A stretch of 64,000 nucleotides of DNA from Sphingorhabdus sp. (lineage in GTDB: Bacteria; Pseudomonadota; Alphaproteobacteria; Sphingomonadales; Sphingomonadaceae): NCBI RefSeq assembly GCF_023910635.1, contig NZ_JAAVVZ010000006.1:62001-126000 (forward strand). The letters are read 5' to 3'. Positions within the stretch are counted from its first letter, which is position 1; every line of letters starts with the position of its first letter. The position numbers were made by a program, and so were the translations under genes. Below, in pieces: positions 19,036 to 27,327 of the stretch. The notes below the pieces were generated by a model. It was not told where the DNA came from and searched no databases. It saw nothing but the letters and a program-made list of their open reading frames with translations.

Positions 19036-19866
19036 ATGATTAACGGAACCGGAAGCCGCATGACGCAGGAAGCCACACGCCAAGCGCGTCTGGCGACGCA
19101 AATTGCGGCAAAGCAAACGCAAATATCCACCGGTAAGCGTCTTCAGCGCGCATCGGATGATCCAACGGCGACAGCGCGTATTGCGGACCTGAGCCGCATG
19201 CAAACCAATGACAGCGCGCGCGCGCGAAATATTAGCTTGGGGATCAGCATGACGGCGCAAGCCGACGGGCAGTTGCGCAATATGTCCCACCTTCTGGCGC
19301 GTACGCGGGAGTTGACCATTTCGGGCGCAAGCGTCGGCCTTACCCCGTCTGACCGCGCAACCATATCACTCGAAGTACGCGCCATGGCGGACGAAATTGA
19401 TGCCATGGCATCCGTAAATTCCCCCACAGGCGAGGCGCTGTTCGCAAATAACAATGCGAACCCAATCCGTTTTGACGACACCATCGCCTTCGCGCCAGTG
19501 CCCGCACGTCAGGACATTTTTGAAACGGGCGGCATTGCGATTACGCAAATCATGCGGGATGCTGCCTCTGCTATCGCGGCAGGCGACCTGCCGTTAATAG
19601 GCGCGGCGTTAACGGCGCTGAACGGGGCAGTAAATCATGCCGCCGATGCGCAGGCGGAAATCGGTGTTAATGCAGCGCGGCTCGACAGGTTGCAGGAATT
19701 TTCCACACAGCGCGCAATCACGCTCAGCGAGGAGCTTTCTAAGCTTGCCGATACGGATTTGAGCGCAGCTATTTCGGAACTTAAAGCAATGACATTAACG
19801 CTTGAGGCTGCACAGGGTGCTTTTGCGCGCATTAACCGCCGCACTTTAATGGATTTTCTTGCTTAG
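19036..19866 (+). CDS. flgL: FlgL, hook-filament junction protein 3
   Basis: A 276-aa flagellin-like protein with an N-terminal coiled segment ending QISTGKRLQRASDDPTATARI and a C-terminal helix. It is the second junction protein. Its TAG stop is formed by the first three bases of repeat element B (19864-19947), so the element's insertion point defines the present C-terminus (MDFLA). Confidence 0.9.
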   Translation: MINGTGSRMTQEATRQARLATQIAAKQTQISTGKRLQRASDDPTATARIADLSRMQTNDSARARNISLGISMTAQADGQLRNMSHLLARTRELTISGASVGLTPSDRATISLEVRAMADEIDAMASVNSPTGEALFANNNANPIRFDDTIAFAPVPARQDIFETGGIAITQIMRDAASAIAAGDLPLIGAALTALNGAVNHAADAQAEIGVNAARLDRLQEFSTQRAITLSEELSKLADTDLSAAISELKAMTLTLEAAQGAFARINRRTLMDFLA

Positions 19867-19947
19867 GGTCAGAACCACTTAAATCCACCTTCGCGGTTTG
19901 AGGCCATTTTGACGCCGCGAAAGTGAATTTAAGTGGTCCTGACCCTA
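19864..19947. repeat. Miniature inverted-repeat element B (84 bp)
   Basis: A short relative of element A. The left end (TAGGGTCAGAACC) and right end (GGTCCTGACCCTA) are inverted repeats of 33 bases with a few mismatches; the inner part is reduced to about 18 bases. It could form a long hairpin in the flgL-motA transcript. Confidence 0.85.
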
Positions 19948-20019
19948 AAAACAGGCGCAATAATCGCCGGACCCAGCCGTTTAACCAGCGGACAGTTCCA
20001 CGCAGAGGCCAGATTTTCC

Positions 20020-20883
20020 ATGTTAGCCATTATCGGTATCGTTGTTTTGCTTGTCATGGTGTTTGGCGGCTTTGCGATTACCGGCGGCAATCTGGTACCC
20101 GTGATGAAAGCCTTGCCAGCCGAAATGCTCATCATCGGCGGCGCCTGTGCTGGCGCATTAATCATCGGCAACTCGGTCAACGACCTAAAGTCGCTTTGGG
20201 GCAGCCTGCAGAAGGTGTTTAAAGGCCCGCAATATGGAAAGCAGGATTATCTGGACTGCATCTTCCTGATCGCCAAGTTGATGAAAATGATGAAAATCGA
20301 CGGCCCGGTTGCAATTGAATCGCATATCGAAGATCCCGACAATTCTGCAATCTTCAGCGAATATCCAAAATTGCTAAAGGATAAGACGCTCATTCACTTA
20401 ATCTGCGACACCTTGCGGCTTGTCGTGGTGTCCTCCGGCACGCTTGACCCGCATGCCGTCGAAGAAGTGATGGATAACGCCATCAAGAACCATCATCACC
20501 ATTGTATCAAGCCCGCAGACGGCTTGCAGGGCCTTGCCGATGCGCTTCCTGCGCTGGGTATTGTGGCGGCGGTGTTGGGCGTGGTGAAAACCATGGGCTC
20601 GATCGACAAGCCGCCTGCGATCCTTGGCGCTATGATCGGATCAGCTTTGGTTGGCACATTCTTGGGCGTGCTGCTGGCATATGGTCTGGTCGGCCCCTTT
20701 GCCAACCGCGCGCGCCAAGTCATTGAGGGCGATGCCGCCATTTACCATGTCGTCAAACAAATGATCATTGCCTCTCTGCACGGCCATCCGCAGCCATTGG
20801 TCATCGAGGCGGCACGTTCGGGTATCGAGCATTCCAACCAACCCAGCTTTGCTGAGGTCTTTGACGGGATGCGAGGCCGGTAA
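20020..20883 (+). CDS. motA: MotA, flagellar stator proton channel subunit
   Basis: A 287-aa stator protein with four membrane segments: two N-terminal (about residues 3-20 and 33-50) and two central (about 180-200 and 205-230, around PALGIVAAVLGVVKTMG). The ATG at 20020 gives the expected MLAIIGIVVLL start; a GTG at 19933 inside element B would add unrelated residues. It is followed directly by motB, whose ATG overlaps its stop. Confidence 0.92.
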   Translation: MLAIIGIVVLLVMVFGGFAITGGNLVPVMKALPAEMLIIGGACAGALIIGNSVNDLKSLWGSLQKVFKGPQYGKQDYLDCIFLIAKLMKMMKIDGPVAIESHIEDPDNSAIFSEYPKLLKDKTLIHLICDTLRLVVVSSGTLDPHAVEEVMDNAIKNHHHHCIKPADGLQGLADALPALGIVAAVLGVVKTMGSIDKPPAILGAMIGSALVGTFLGVLLAYGLVGPFANRARQVIEGDAAIYHVVKQMIIASLHGHPQPLVIEAARSGIEHSNQPSFAEVFDGMRGR

Positions 20884-21743
20884 TGCCTAAGCCAATTGCG
20901 CCGGTCCGTCCGGTCATTGTCAAGAAAATCTATGAAGCGCCGCATTCTGCGCATCATGGCGGCGCATGGAAGGTTGCTTATGCCGACTTTGTCACGGCGA
21001 TGATGGCATTCTTCCTTTTAATGTGGCTTTTAGGCGCAACGACGGAAAAACAACGCAAGGCGTTGGCAGACTATTTCGCGCCGACATTGGTTGCGAGCAA
21101 ACAGGATGCGGCCGGTTCTACGAGCTTTTTTGGCGGCGAGTCGATTACTTCGGTTGACAATTTTCCAAATCGCGCCGGCCAGACAGGTACGCGCAGCATC
21201 ACAATCCCTAGAGAAGCGACGGGTGGTCCAAAAGAAGCAGCGGGACTTGGACAGGATAAAGCCAATTTCCAACAGGTCCGCGAAAAACTGGCGAAGAAGG
21301 TGAATTCAGACAAATCGATGAAGCGATTTGCCCGAAGCGTTCGCATTACCGAAACGCGCGAAGGCATGCGGATCGACCTGATCGACGACGCCAATTTTGC
21401 CATGTTCATATCCGGAACCGACATCTTGACCCCCGATGCCGTTAATCTTTTGACTCAAGTCGCCGATACCCTGCGCGGTCTGCCGAACGGCCTGATCATC
21501 CGGGGGCATACCGATGCGAAACCTGTGTCCGCACGCTTAGGCACCAACAACTGGCAAATATCTTCCGCCCGCGCAGAAGCAACCAGAGCCCATTTGGTCC
21601 GGTCAGGTATTCCCGATTCGCAATTCTTGCGCATTGAAGGCGTAGCAGACCGGGAACCCTATTTTAGAGACAATCCCGACGATTCGCGAAACCGGCGCAT
21701 GTCCCTCACGCTTGGCTGGCGGACGGTCTCAGATGGCAGATAG
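20883..21743 (+). CDS. motB: MotB, stator peptidoglycan anchor
   Basis: A 286-aa protein with one N-terminal membrane helix (WKVAYADFVTAMMAFFLLMWLLG, containing the proton-carrying Asp) and a C-terminal OmpA-like peptidoglycan-binding domain (LIIRGHTDAKP, SSARAEATRAHLV, DSRNRRMSLTL). It anchors the MotA ring to the wall. The pair is the last structural part of the flg-mot unit. Confidence 0.94.
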   Translation: MPKPIAPVRPVIVKKIYEAPHSAHHGGAWKVAYADFVTAMMAFFLLMWLLGATTEKQRKALADYFAPTLVASKQDAAGSTSFFGGESITSVDNFPNRAGQTGTRSITIPREATGGPKEAAGLGQDKANFQQVREKLAKKVNSDKSMKRFARSVRITETREGMRIDLIDDANFAMFISGTDILTPDAVNLLTQVADTLRGLPNGLIIRGHTDAKPVSARLGTNNWQISSARAEATRAHLVRSGIPDSQFLRIEGVADREPYFRDNPDDSRNRRMSLTLGWRTVSDGR

Positions 21744-21757
21744 CATCCCAAATTGGA

Positions 21758-21851
21758 TGTAACATTTTGTAACATAAATCAATCGGATAACAACTGCATT
21801 CCATATCGGAACGGAATCGAATTTCTGCGCAGTTTGTTAACCTTCTGTTTA
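21758..21851 (+). promoter_or_regulatory. Regulatory region of the sigma-54 activator
   Basis: Two direct copies of TGTAACAT begin at 21758 and 21768, ten bases apart and so on the same helical face. Further on, TTAA (21837) and TTTA (21848) are separated by seven bases, close to the CtrA box TTAA-N7-TTAA. Both lie before the ATG at 21901. The binding proteins are inferred. Confidence 0.4.
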
Positions 21852-21900
21852 CTTTCTTATCTAATTTAGATCCCAACGCCTTATTTTGCTGGGAAAATTA

Positions 21901-22950
21901 ATGAGCTCAAATATCTGTGCCGCCGAGACGGCAGCCGCAAAGCCGATCGCGATCGAAGAATATTTGATTGGTGATAGCGCGCCAATGCTTCTGTTGCGTA
22001 ACATGGTTCGACGCGTGGCAAACTCCTCGGCCTCCGTCATGATCTGCGGCGCGTCCGGTTCGGGCAAAGAGGTCGTCGCGCGTGCCATTCATGTAGCCGG
22101 CCTGCGCGCGTCCAAACCTTATGTCGCGTTGAACTGTGGCGCTATTCCGGCGGAATTGATTGAATCCGAATTATTTGGACATGAACGCGGCGCGTTTACG
22201 GGCGCACAAGCGCGCCGCACCGGCCATTTCGAAAATGCCCATAAGGGCACGCTGTTTTTGGACGAGATTGGCGACATGCGTTTCGACATGCAGGTTAAAC
22301 TTCTGCGCGTTCTTGAAGATGGTTTGGTGTCGCGCGTGGGCGGCAACAGTGCGTTGCCTGTTGATGTCCGCATCATTTCTGCGACGCATCAAAATCTTGA
22401 ACAGGCCATTACAAACGGACGTTTCCGGCAGGATTTATATTTCCGCTTGGGCGTCGTCCTGCTGCATGTGCCGACGCTCGCCGAACGTGTCGAGGACATA
22501 CCCCAATTGATTGCCCATTTTCAGCGCGGCAAAAATAGCGCTGACAATTGCCATTTTGACCATTCCGCAATTGCGCAACTGCAGGCGCATGATTGGCCCG
22601 GCAATGTCCGCGAACTGCGCAATATTGTTGAGCGCGCGAATGTGTTGTTCCATGGCGAGACGATTGACGCCTTTGGTGTTGACCAATTGCTTGGTCGCAT
22701 GGCACCCCGGATGAACGTAGCACCACGCGCCGCAACATTGCCCGACCCTATCCCGACCAAGCCGCAAACATGGGACGCGCCCATCGACCTCAAGGCGCAA
22801 ATTGAGGGGATTGAGCTGGAGCGGATTCAAATCGCCCTTGGCCGCGCCGATGGCGTCATATCCGAGGCCGCGCGCTTGTTAACGCTAAAGCGCACCACCC
22901 TGATTGAGAAAATGCGCAAATACGGCGTCGACCGCGTCGTGCTTCAGTAG
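21901..22950 (+). CDS. Sigma-54 transcriptional activator, no receiver domain
   Basis: A 349-aa activator made of an AAA+ domain and a C-terminal Fis-type helix-turn-helix. Walker A is GASGSGKE (near residue 50), the sigma-54-contacting motif is ERGAFTGAQ, Walker B is GTLFLDEIGDM, and the C-terminus has EAARLLTLKRTTLIEKMRKYG. No CheY-like receiver or other sensor precedes the AAA+ domain. The start is ATG 21901 with GGGA six bases upstream. Its position next to motAB suggests a FleQ/FlbD-type flagellar role. The TAG stop coincides with the TAGGGTCAGG repeat end. Confidence 0.9.
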   Translation: MSSNICAAETAAAKPIAIEEYLIGDSAPMLLLRNMVRRVANSSASVMICGASGSGKEVVARAIHVAGLRASKPYVALNCGAIPAELIESELFGHERGAFTGAQARRTGHFENAHKGTLFLDEIGDMRFDMQVKLLRVLEDGLVSRVGGNSALPVDVRIISATHQNLEQAITNGRFRQDLYFRLGVVLLHVPTLAERVEDIPQLIAHFQRGKNSADNCHFDHSAIAQLQAHDWPGNVRELRNIVERANVLFHGETIDAFGVDQLLGRMAPRMNVAPRAATLPDPIPTKPQTWDAPIDLKAQIEGIELERIQIALGRADGVISEAARLLTLKRTTLIEKMRKYGVDRVVLQ

Positions 22951-22980
22951 GGTCAGGCATTGCCGAAACGATAATGCCTG
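22948..22980 (+). repeat. Repeat-end remnant with hairpin after the activator
   Basis: TAGGGTCAGG at 22948-22957 matches the outer ten bases of the miniature elements and supplies the activator's stop codon. It overlaps a hairpin, CAGGCATT (22954-22961) pairing with AATGCCTG (22973-22980). No U-run follows, so a terminator role is uncertain. Confidence 0.45.
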
Positions 22981-23034
22981 TTGCGCCTGCCTACACGCTT
23001 TGCTAGGGGCCGCCTCCTACCTGTCTAGGCGCGT

Positions 23035-23121
23035 GCGGCCATGGCGGAATTGGTAGACGCGCAACGTTGAGGTCGTTGTGGGCGAAAGCCCGTGGAAGTT
23101 CGAGTCTTCTTGGCCGCACCA
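23035..23121 (+). tRNA. tRNA-Leu (anticodon GAG)
   Basis: The acceptor arms GCGGCCA and TGGCCGC pair and are followed by an encoded ACCA end. The anticodon stem CAACG/CGTTG encloses loop TTGAGGT with anticodon GAG, a long class II variable arm (TGGGCGAAAGCCCG) is present, and the T arm reads GTTCGAGTC. It stands between the flagellar block and the catabolic island. Confidence 0.93.
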
Positions 23122-23518
23122 TTTTTTATGTTTCTCAGTATCCTACAAACAGTTTGGTGCAGAGGGTTTACTGTACGCCGTGCCGAAACAGCGACCAACG
23201 GTTGACGGAGCATTGTCGGTGTCGGCTTCCGCTAACGTTTCAGGCGTGCGTTAAGCGCTTTGCATTTTGCAAAAGCTGCCATTCTTTCAACTTACAATTT
23301 GTGGCTGCCGACGACTGCTTCTGCGGACTAGTTTACCGGGTGCCGGTGGCTGCAATGTTGTGGGTTCCGGAATGGCGGCCATGAGCCCAAAAAGGCGGTA
23401 AGCGGCCCTTCGTGCAATTTCCCTTATTTGACCGCTCAGTCTTACGATTCCGAAATTCCGTCAACGTTGATACGGCGACCTTATGGAGACTTTCCTTCAT
23501 CGCTCCCCACGCCTCTCT
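23122..23518. other. Non-coding stretch after tRNA-Leu
   Basis: About 400 bases without a credible gene. A T-run directly after the tRNA could end its transcript. I see no integrase, no clear second copy of the tRNA 3' end and no recognisable fragment; short open frames here have no ribosome site or family features. Confidence 0.5.
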
Positions 23519-25342
23519 CTAGAAACGCGCCTGAATGGAGGTCCCGGGCGAGTTCGCGACAAAACACTGGACTAGCTTCTCAAGCCAGTGACGCGAGAAC
23601 GCGTCGAGACGTGGTCCTACGTCCGCCAACACCACTGTATGATAATCGGCGAGCCATTGCCTCTCGGCAGGCAACAACATGGAAAAATCGACCAGCTTCG
23701 GATCAATCGGCAAGCGAGAGATAGTTGCGAATGCTAGAAAACCGCCATGATCCGCCGGAACCACGAGCATGTGGCTTTCGATCCTCATTCCGAAATCCCC
23801 CGCTGCATAGAAGCCCGGTTCATTCGACATTATAACACCTGCTTCGATTGGAACCGCGCTGAGCGGCGACGGATCGCGGCTAATGGTTGGTCCTTCGTGA
23901 ATATTCAGGAAGTTTCCAACGCCATGTCCTGTTCCATGGCCAAAATCCAGTCCCTGATTCCACAGGGGATGCCGAGCCGTCGCGTAGAGATGACATCCCG
24001 TCATCCCCATTGGAAAGCAACTCGTCGTCAACGCGATAAAGCCGCGCATCACAAGCGTATGGGTCTCGACATGCACTCGGGACGGCGCTCCAAGCGCAAG
24101 TGTGACGGTATTGTCGGTCGTTCCACCGAAATATTGGCCGCCGGAGTCGAGCCAATAAATTGGATGATCCGACAGCTTTCGAGAGCCGGCGCGTTTCGGC
24201 ACATAGTGGGCCTGCGCTCCGCTAAGGCCGGCCGCCGACATTGCGGGCATGGACGGTCCGACATAGAGTGGATTCTCCCGGCGATAACTCTCGATGCACA
24301 TCGCCACGTCGAATTCGTTGGCTGACGCGAATTTACCGGTCGCAAGCTCAGCCATGAGGCGAATAACCGCCACGGCGTCCTCGATATGCGCTCTACGTGC
24401 GCCTTCAATTTCAACGCTGTTCTTCACCCAGCGCAACCGAGCGACCAATTCGCTATCGCGCAGGCGCGATTGATGTGGAACGGCATCGCCAAGAATCGCC
24501 GGAGTTGTCCTGAGGTTAGCGGCAACCGGGCCGTCTGCTTCGCAACTGGCCAATCGTTCCGGCAGCCGCGATGGACGGCAGATCGAGACATGATCAGGAA
24601 GAGCGGTTCTCAACTCGGAATCTACGCGTTCTTCGTCGACAAACCATTCCGCAGTTCCATCAGCATAAACGAGGAGCCGGCTCCTTGCGGCAGGGACTAT
24701 GTGCCACTCGCCCGCATCTACAACGACTGACTCCCGGGAGCCGCGTACATTGAGCAGCCATGACACGTCCTCTGGGTCGGCGACGAGCAGACCTGCCCAG
24801 GCCTCGATCTTGAGATCATGTGCGACCCTGTCGAGCTTGGCTTCACGCGAAGTGCCTGCAAAGCGGGTAGGATAGTCCTGAATATCGGGATCAAAACGGG
24901 GCGGGCGCGCCGCACACCACAGATCGTCAATCGGATGTTTATCGACGAATTTCGCTCGAACGCCCGCGCGGGCGCATTGGTCAAACCACTGGCGCGAGTC
25001 GAGGATTGAATGGAGCCGTCGGTCGATATGAAGCTGTTCGCCTGCTTGGAGATGGTTCTGCAACCAATTGCGACGCTGATCCCATCCGACCGGATGGACT
25101 TCAAACGCGGAGCCATTTGTTTCGTCGAGCCCTTGATTAAAATAGCGACCGTCAAGGAAAAGGGCCGCCTTACTCGGCGTAACAATTGCAATTCCGGTCG
25201 AACCTGTAAAGCCGCTGAGCCATTCAAGTCGTCGCTCGGACGGCGGCGCGAACTCGCTTAGAAAGATATCTGTGGACGGGACGACAATCCCGTCACAACC
25301 CTCTGTACGCAACCAAATTTGAAGATTTTTCAATGGTGTCAT
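23519..25342 (-). CDS. M24B Xaa-Pro aminopeptidase
   Basis: A 607-aa aminopeptidase P of the long three-domain type: two creatinase-like N-terminal domains (about 1-300) and a pita-bread catalytic domain. Metal ligands are visible in DSGGQYFGGTTDNT (two Asp), GHGTGHGVG (His), NEPGFY (Glu) and GMRIESH (Glu). It removes an N-terminal residue before proline, or before an N-substituted residue by extension. It is the last gene of the long minus-strand series, 59 bases after the SnoaL-like pair. No signal peptide is evident, so it is probably cytosolic. Confidence 0.9.
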   Translation of the reverse strand: MTPLKNLQIWLRTEGCDGIVVPSTDIFLSEFAPPSERRLEWLSGFTGSTGIAIVTPSKAALFLDGRYFNQGLDETNGSAFEVHPVGWDQRRNWLQNHLQAGEQLHIDRRLHSILDSRQWFDQCARAGVRAKFVDKHPIDDLWCAARPPRFDPDIQDYPTRFAGTSREAKLDRVAHDLKIEAWAGLLVADPEDVSWLLNVRGSRESVVVDAGEWHIVPAARSRLLVYADGTAEWFVDEERVDSELRTALPDHVSICRPSRLPERLASCEADGPVAANLRTTPAILGDAVPHQSRLRDSELVARLRWVKNSVEIEGARRAHIEDAVAVIRLMAELATGKFASANEFDVAMCIESYRRENPLYVGPSMPAMSAAGLSGAQAHYVPKRAGSRKLSDHPIYWLDSGGQYFGGTTDNTVTLALGAPSRVHVETHTLVMRGFIALTTSCFPMGMTGCHLYATARHPLWNQGLDFGHGTGHGVGNFLNIHEGPTISRDPSPLSAVPIEAGVIMSNEPGFYAAGDFGMRIESHMLVVPADHGGFLAFATISRLPIDPKLVDFSMLLPAERQWLADYHTVVLADVGPRLDAFSRHWLEKLVQCFVANSPGTSIQARF

Positions 25343-25401
25343 AAAGCATTCTCTCGGTGATTGGCGCCCAGTAAATGGTCCTATATTCGCGGGACAGTGC
25401 C

Positions 25402-25888
25402 CTATCGTTGAACAACTAAGTGGCCGGTTGCCAAAAAGGTTCGTCTTTTTTTCACAAGATCCGTGTCGTCAAAATCCAAAATATCGACAAACCCAACCGA
25501 ACGTTGATAGCCTTTCTCGCCAACGCCTTCAAAGCGACCCATTGCGAGTAGGCGGCGTCCCAGCGGCAGTATCTGCTCGATTTTGTGGATGCCCCTAATC
25601 AAGCGCTGTTCACGAAAAAATTTCAATGGCCGCCTTATCCGCAAAGACTGCGTCGGCTCGCTCATAGCAAGCGTCGGCCGCGAAAAGCATGAGAACTGAA
25701 TCTAGGTCATTCGCATCGATTTGCTGATAATATTTTTCAACTACGGAACCAAGAAGCGCGTGAGTCATCCTTAGCGCCCTCTGAAACGAGCTTCGGCGAG
25801 TGAAGTCGCAAATCGAGTCGTCCTGACGCCTCCAACAGCCCGGCGGTGCATCACCAGACTGCGCGACTGCTTGAGAAAGATAGTCCAT
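25402..25888 (-). pseudogene. SnoaL/NTF2-like protein, frameshifted
   Basis: Two adjacent frames together make one SnoaL-like domain. The first half reads VVEKYYQQIDANDLDSVLMLFAADACY and DKAAIEIF; the second continues FFREQRLIRGIHKIEQILPLGRR and ends RRTFLATGHLVVQ. The break lies at a run of six A followed by TTT (25615-25623). It may be an inactivating frameshift, a sequencing error or slippage. SnoaL-fold proteins are small cyclases, isomerases or binding proteins, so the role here is unknown. Start uncertain (25888 or 25768). Confidence 0.6.
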
Positions 25889-25959
25889 TGTCGAACGACG
25901 CCTTTGGTTAAAGTATGAGCACAAGAAAGCTAAGCTCGGATGCAAGCTGAGTCGCGATA

Positions 25960-27327
25960 TCAGGCATCAAACATCTTCCCGGGATTCATGATGCCAATTG
26001 GATCAAGCGCGCGCTTGATGGTGGCCATCACGTCCACTGCATCGCCATGTTCCTCGCGCAGCAGTTGTTTTTTGTGCAAGCCAATACCGTGTTCTCCTGT
26101 GCAGGTTCCGCCGCGAGCGATGGCTTCACGGGCGACAGCGAGCGAAAGCGCCTCTGCCCGCGCGAGCTCTGCCGGATCGTTCGCGTCATGCAGTACCAGC
26201 ATATGAAAATTGCCATCGCCGACATGGCCGACGATCGGTGTAAGCAGCCCGCTGTCTTGCGCCAGCGCCTGACAGGCGTCGATACAGTCGGCAAGACGTG
26301 AAATCGGGACGCAGGCATCGGTGGCAAAACTCTCCTTGCCTGGTGCCAGCGCGCGCGCTGCCCAATAGCCATTGTGCCGCGCTGTCCATAGCGCCGTCCG
26401 ATCCTCGGTTGCCGTTGCCCAGCGAAACGGCAAAGCATCAAACTCGCGCACAATCGCCTCGACCTGCGCAACCTGATCGGCAACGCTTGCCGGGCTGCCA
26501 TGGAACTCCAGGAACAGACTTGCACGCTCGCTATAATCGGACAATTTGGAATAGGCGATACACGCCTTCATCTGGAGTGCGTCGAGCAGCTCGATACGAG
26601 CCAGCGGAATGCCCAATTGCAGGATAATCTGCACCGCGGCGGTGGCATGCGACAGTTCCTGAAACTGCACGCTGGCAGCTGCAATGGTTTCGGGAATGCC
26701 GAACAACCGCAGTTGCACCTCGGTGATGATCCCAAGCGTGCCTTCGCTCCCCACATAAAGGCGGGTGAGGTCATAACCTGCCGACGATTTTCGGGCCCGC
26801 CCCCCCGTTTTGATCACTGTGGCTTGCGCCGTCACCACGGTCAAACCAAGCGCAACGTCGCGCATGGTGCCATAGCGGACGGCATTCGTGCCTGATGCGC
26901 GGGTGGCCGCCATGCCGCCCAGCGTAGCATTGGCGCCAGGGTCCAGAGGGAAGAAGAGCCCCTGTCCCTTGATTTCTGCGTTGAGCTGTTCACGGGTTAC
27001 GCCTGCTTCCACGCGGCAATCAAGATCATCCGCGCTGACAGTCAGCACCTTGTCCATACGTGAAAGGTCAATGCATAGGCCGCCGTGGATCGCTTCAACC
27101 TGGCCTTCTAGAGATGTGCCGACACCGAATGGAATGACGGGTAAGCGATGGTTGGCACAATGATGGACCGCCAGCGCCACATCCTCAGTGCTCTCGGCAT
27201 AAAGTACGGCATCGGGCGCATGGTTGCCACGAAAGCCTTCGCCACCGCCATGCTGCTGCCGGATCGCCGCCGTTTCCACATAGCGGTCGCCGAACAGCGT
27301 TCGCAAATGTGCCAAGCCCATATTCAT
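25960..27327 (-). CDS. FAD-linked D-2-hydroxyacid (D-lactate-type) dehydrogenase
   Basis: A 455-aa enzyme with an N-terminal PCMH FAD-binding domain (PVIPFGVGTSLEGQ, PLDPGANATLGGMAATRASG) and a C-terminal FAD-oxidase domain with HVGDGNFH and TGEHGIGLHK, the metal/substrate motifs of D-lactate and D-2-hydroxyglutarate dehydrogenases, ending NPGKMF. It oxidises a D-2-hydroxyacid to the 2-oxoacid. In this island the substrate may be a hydroxyacid released from a depsipeptide, which is inference. It overlaps the preceding gene by four bases. Confidence 0.85.
   Translation of the reverse strand: MNMGLAHLRTLFGDRYVETAAIRQQHGGGEGFRGNHAPDAVLYAESTEDVALAVHHCANHRLPVIPFGVGTSLEGQVEAIHGGLCIDLSRMDKVLTVSADDLDCRVEAGVTREQLNAEIKGQGLFFPLDPGANATLGGMAATRASGTNAVRYGTMRDVALGLTVVTAQATVIKTGGRARKSSAGYDLTRLYVGSEGTLGIITEVQLRLFGIPETIAAASVQFQELSHATAAVQIILQLGIPLARIELLDALQMKACIAYSKLSDYSERASLFLEFHGSPASVADQVAQVEAIVREFDALPFRWATATEDRTALWTARHNGYWAARALAPGKESFATDACVPISRLADCIDACQALAQDSGLLTPIVGHVGDGNFHMLVLHDANDPAELARAEALSLAVAREAIARGGTCTGEHGIGLHKKQLLREEHGDAVDVMATIKRALDPIGIMNPGKMFDA

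Noticed and set aside
19933-20019. Upstream GTG start for motA
   Set aside because: It begins inside repeat element B and would place unrelated residues before the first membrane helix.
23122-23518. Integrase or attachment-site duplicate after the tRNA
   Set aside because: No integrase-like reading frame and no clear repeat of the tRNA 3' end were found in this stretch or before the IS elements.
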